From: JAABVD01 sp965204545
GTDB taxonomy: Bacteria; Verrucomicrobiota; Verrucomicrobiia; Opitutales; UBA2995
DNA length: 64,000 nucleotides
Direction: 5' to 3'
NCBI GenBank assembly: GCA_965204545.1
Contig: CBDBFA010000004.1
Coordinates: forward strand, 16,946 to 80,945
Each line of letters begins with the position of its first letter. Positions within the stretch are counted from its first letter, which is position 1. The position numbers and the translations under genes were made by a program. This document shows positions 61,241-64,000 of this stretch, one piece after another. The notes under the pieces were generated by a model. The model saw nothing but the letters and a program-made list of their open reading frames with translations. It was not told the DNA's origin and did not search any database.

Positions 61241-64000
61241 TCAGCGAATATGGATGAATTCCTTGGTGTTAAAGAAGGCATGCGCCACTTCGGTCCAGGC
61301 CATCTGGTCGTTCATTACGTATTCATGCTTCGAAAAAGATTCTAGGGCATTCGTCCACAAATGCAACTCCTGATCCGTGGCCGAACGACAATATGCCTGA
61401 ATAAACATGCGGCCGATGCGTTGCCGGGGCGTTTTGCTGCCATCCGACAGTAGGCGTTTGCCCCATCGTCGAGCCATCTCCTTGACCAGCGGATGGTTGA
61501 GCAAAATCAACGCCTGGGCTGGAACATTGGTCACGTCTCGACGACCGGTGGAAAGCTTGGGATTGGGCAAATTGAACCCGACCAGAAATTTTGGCGGGTC
61601 CATGATGGACATTTCAAGGTAAATGGACCGGCGCCCATGGCCATCGAGGGGACCGGATAATAGCCGCTTCAGGGGATCTTCCACGGCACGGACGGGATTG
61701 ATGGGTGGACCGTACAAGCTGGGATCGAGACTTCCGGAAACAGCCAGGAGGCTGTCCCGAATTGCTTCGGCCTCGAGCCGGCGGGTAGGAAAATGATGGA
61801 GAAGTCGATTAGTGGGGTCGTGCTCCGAGGCGAAAGGATCTTCGTCACCGGATTGACGAAAAGTTTGACTCAAGACCAGTCGCCGCACCAGTTTCTTGGT
61901 CGACCAACCTTCGTTCTTGAATGTATTCGTCAACCAATCGAGCAATTCAGGATGAGAGGGACGGTCACCCAACTTTCCAAAGTCGTTGGGGGTCGCCACA
62001 AGACCTGTGCCAAAAACCCAATGCCAGACCCGGTTCACATACACGCGCGCGGTCTGCGGGTTTTCCGGGCTGCTTAAATATTCGGCCAGTTCCAGTCGAC
62101 CACTTCTCTTGCTTTGATTAACCCGATGATTTCCTTCAAAGACTCCGAGGAAATTTCGGGGAATGGGCGGGCCTTCATCGTATACGTTGCCCCGCAGGTT
62201 GATCCGGTAATCCATGGGCGAAATTCCACGCTCATCCATGCTGTTAACAGTGCGGGAGAAACCGATCCGGGCCTCCACATCCCGGTATTGGTTTACCATA
62301 GTTGCGATGTTGGGAGCCTCTACTTTCGTGTTTGGAAGCATGCCATTTTGAAGCAGCCAATTGACCAACCCGACATCTTCGGGTAAAGGTCGATTGGAGA
62401 CCCAACGATTGATGGAGTTGACAAACCATCTTGCCAGGTTTTGCCAGGCTTCATTGACAGTGGATGGTGGCCTGCCCGTATACAGGGTATCGAATGCGCC
62501 GAGTGTATCGGCAGGCGCCCCTTCCTCCTCATGCATGGCGATGCCAGTCAGGCTGAACCAACTCCGGTGATTCAAACCGTCATCCTCAGCCGGCAACTTT
62601 ACCTCGCCCACCTTGGCCCGCCCCATACGCGGAGGAAAATTGGAATTCAGAGCTGCGGTGACGACTTGGGCGTAGATGCTGCTCACCCCATTCTTTAAAT
62701 CGGTATCTTCAATCGCTACCCATTCAGACGGAACGCCAGGCGTTAAAAAGGCTATGGACTCATTTTGAAATGCATTTTGCGGAACCACCAGGTGGCCGGC
62801 CCATTCACCGCCACGCAACTCCAGGCTGATAAACTGTCCCGCCAGCTCACTTTGCTCGGGTAACCGAAGTGCGCCGGCCAATTTGGATGAGAGTGAGTGG
62901 GTATGGTAACCCCGCTTAAGCAGTTGATCGATGAGAGTGTCTCCAGTCAGACTGACCAACGGCATGCCATCCTCGACATAGCCGTGGATCAAACCGTCTC
63001 CTTCCGTGGTCCAACCGTTGGGAAATCCCGGTTCCTCGAAATGGTTAACATAAGAAAACTTTTGCGCATTTTCAGCCATCCGTGCGTCACGCGCGGACCG
63101 CCATTCTTCCACCAGCTTGGACCACACTTCGTTTATGGTTTGGTCAGTTGCCCCGGCAAACTGGACCATCGGATAAGCAAGGTCCCCGAGCACGGTTTCT
63201 TCCGATTCGGATGTCTTATTTAGCGTCCATTGCCGGATTTTATCCGCCAAGGCGTCTGCATCGGTTGAGGATTGCCACAACAAAGCAAGGTCCCGCTGAA
63301 TGCTTGAACGCAAATCCTTCAATTTTGCTATCTCGGCATCATATTTTCCCGGTGCATCGATAACGCGCGTCGTCCAGCGGGGAGACATGAATACTCCAGC
63401 CAATGCGTAATAGTCCCGTTGGGAAATCGCGTCTATTTTGTGATCGTGACAACGCGCACAGGCCACAGTCATGGCCAGGAATGTTTGGGAAAAAGCATCG
63501 ATCTTGTTGTTGATCATTTCCTGGTGGACCCCGTTGAACTGCAGGCTCGTCTCGTGGCGGTGCTCACCCATATGGTAAAACATCGGTCCGATCATGCTTT
63601 CGTTCACAGCGGCATCTGCATTGATTCTCGGTTCCGGCAAAAGATCGCCGGCAATTTGTTCACGAATCAATTGGTCATAGGACACATCGTCGTTGAAGGC
63701 ACGAATCAGGTAATCCCGATACTCCCAGGCACCCTTGGCCGGATTGTCCCATTCATAACCGTAGGTATCGGTGTAACGCACCACGTCCATCCAGTGTCGT
63801 GCCATTCGTTCTCCGAAATGGGGGGATGCAAGGAGTTCATCGACCAATGCCTGGTATGCCATGTCGGCATCGCCGGCAAAGGCTTTGCCAAACGAATCGA
63901 GTTGCTCGTTTTTGGCTGGTAAACCGGTCAGGACAAATGAGGCCCGGCGCAGGAGTGTTTCAGCATCGGCCGGTTTGGCTGGGGTAAGATCGGCCTCCTC
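61241..64000 (-). CDS. DUF1549/DUF1553 protein (planctomycete-type, PSD1 family), N-terminus beyond window
   Basis: The frame is open to base 64000, giving about 919 residues without the start. The visible N-terminal part is DUF1549 (LLRRASFVLTGLPAKNEQL, ALVDELLASPHFGERMARHW, YDQLIREQIAGDLLPEP); the CARCHDHK motif at about 180-190 of the visible part is a heme- or metal-site-like Cys/His cluster conserved in the family. An Ig/concanavalin-like insert follows, then DUF1553 (PQTARVYVNRVWHWVFG, RRLEAEAIRDSLLAVSG, DVTNVPAQALILLNHPLV). In complete members a cytochrome-c-like domain usually precedes. The protein is exported; function is unknown, thought to act with its DUF1501 neighbour, perhaps on polysaccharides. 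Confidence 0.92.
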   Translation of the reverse strand, partial: EEADLTPAKPADAETLLRRASFVLTGLPAKNEQLDSFGKAFAGDADMAYQALVDELLASPHFGERMARHWMDVVRYTDTYGYEWDNPAKGAWEYRDYLIRAFNDDVSYDQLIREQIAGDLLPEPRINADAAVNESMIGPMFYHMGEHRHETSLQFNGVHQEMINNKIDAFSQTFLAMTVACARCHDHKIDAISQRDYYALAGVFMSPRWTTRVIDAPGKYDAEIAKLKDLRSSIQRDLALLWQSSTDADALADKIRQWTLNKTSESEETVLGDLAYPMVQFAGATDQTINEVWSKLVEEWRSARDARMAENAQKFSYVNHFEEPGFPNGWTTEGDGLIHGYVEDGMPLVSLTGDTLIDQLLKRGYHTHSLSSKLAGALRLPEQSELAGQFISLELRGGEWAGHLVVPQNAFQNESIAFLTPGVPSEWVAIEDTDLKNGVSSIYAQVVTAALNSNFPPRMGRAKVGEVKLPAEDDGLNHRSWFSLTGIAMHEEEGAPADTLGAFDTLYTGRPPSTVNEAWQNLARWFVNSINRWVSNRPLPEDVGLVNWLLQNGMLPNTKVEAPNIATMVNQYRDVEARIGFSRTVNSMDERGISPMDYRINLRGNVYDEGPPIPRNFLGVFEGNHRVNQSKRSGRLELAEYLSSPENPQTARVYVNRVWHWVFGTGLVATPNDFGKLGDRPSHPELLDWLTNTFKNEGWSTKKLVRRLVLSQTFRQSGDEDPFASEHDPTNRLLHHFPTRRLEAEAIRDSLLAVSGSLDPSLYGPPINPVRAVEDPLKRLLSGPLDGHGRRSIYLEMSIMDPPKFLVGFNLPNPKLSTGRRDVTNVPAQALILLNHPLVKEMARRWGKRLLSDGSKTPRQRIGRMFIQAYCRSATDQELHLWTNALESFSKHEYVMNDQMAWTEVAHAFFNTKEFIHIR

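Overview
The window looks like a chromosomal segment from a member of the Planctomycetota-Verrucomicrobiota-Lentisphaerota group, most likely a marine or aquatic Verrucomicrobiota of the Opitutales/Puniceicoccales type. The reasons are a DUF1549/DUF1553 protein next to a Tat-exported DUF1501 protein, three secreted cysteine-type sulfatases, a DUF6807 protein, a Tat-exported TIM-barrel isomerase, a large TonB-dependent receptor, and a long MoxR-DUF58-BatA-type operon with 4-nt gene overlaps. No rRNA, tRNA, CRISPR array or intact transposase was found. The taxonomic call is an inference from gene content.

Layout. (1) 1-2798, minus strand: the N-terminal half of an RND efflux permease and its membrane-fusion partner. 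(2) 3040-14520, plus strand, divergent from the pump: a compact biosynthetic cluster of only three genes. It has a one-module highly reducing type I polyketide synthase (KS-AT-DH-degenerate MT-ER-KR-ACP), a B12-binding radical SAM enzyme resembling hopanoid C-2 methylase HpnP, and a fusion of a thioester-reductase-like domain with a PAPS-dependent sulfotransferase. The simplest reading is that the PKS builds a reduced acyl chain iteratively, the radical SAM enzyme methylates or otherwise modifies it, the reductase releases it as aldehyde/alcohol, and the sulfotransferase caps the hydroxyl, giving a sulfated polyketide-derived lipid that the pump may export. I consider this the most interesting system here. 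(3) 14732-22913: an alanine/sodium symporter, a GT2 glycosyltransferase, a sulfatase, a secreted esterase, a DUF4153 membrane protein and a small secreted DUF4399 protein. (4) 23011-37443: an eight-gene, nearly gap-free operon (TPR-metallopeptidase, DUF4159, MoxR ATPase, DUF58, BatA-like VWA, a DUF4175-like giant coiled-coil protein, a VWA/glutamine-amidotransferase-like membrane protein, and a caspase-like protein lacking its cysteine). (5) 37708-55291: mixed metabolism and housekeeping (DUF6807, sulfatases, M29-like peptidase, cystathionine gamma-synthase family enzyme, PhoU, CPA2 antiporter, Maf, NAD synthetase, VOC protein, PhoD-like phosphatase). (6) 55380-64000, minus strand: TonB-dependent receptor, a fumarylacetoacetase/hydratase-fold enzyme, DUF1501 and DUF1549/1553 proteins.

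A second, independent layer is non-coding. Nearly every gap between transcription units longer than about 150 bases is a mosaic of short repeat modules that recur around the window in both orientations: CCACAGAGGACACAGAG-type, TCGCAAAGCTCGC-type, ATCCTGTTTATCCATG-type, GATCGT tracts, several heptamer tracts, and hairpins whose stems co-vary around a constant loop and flank. Some overlap stop codons of the genes they follow. One gap contains a 278-bp element with 12-bp inverted ends starting GTAA and an 8-bp target duplication, which fits a non-autonomous IS66-type insertion, and the pre-insertion stop codon of the interrupted gene can still be read. The eight-gene operon is free of these repeats.
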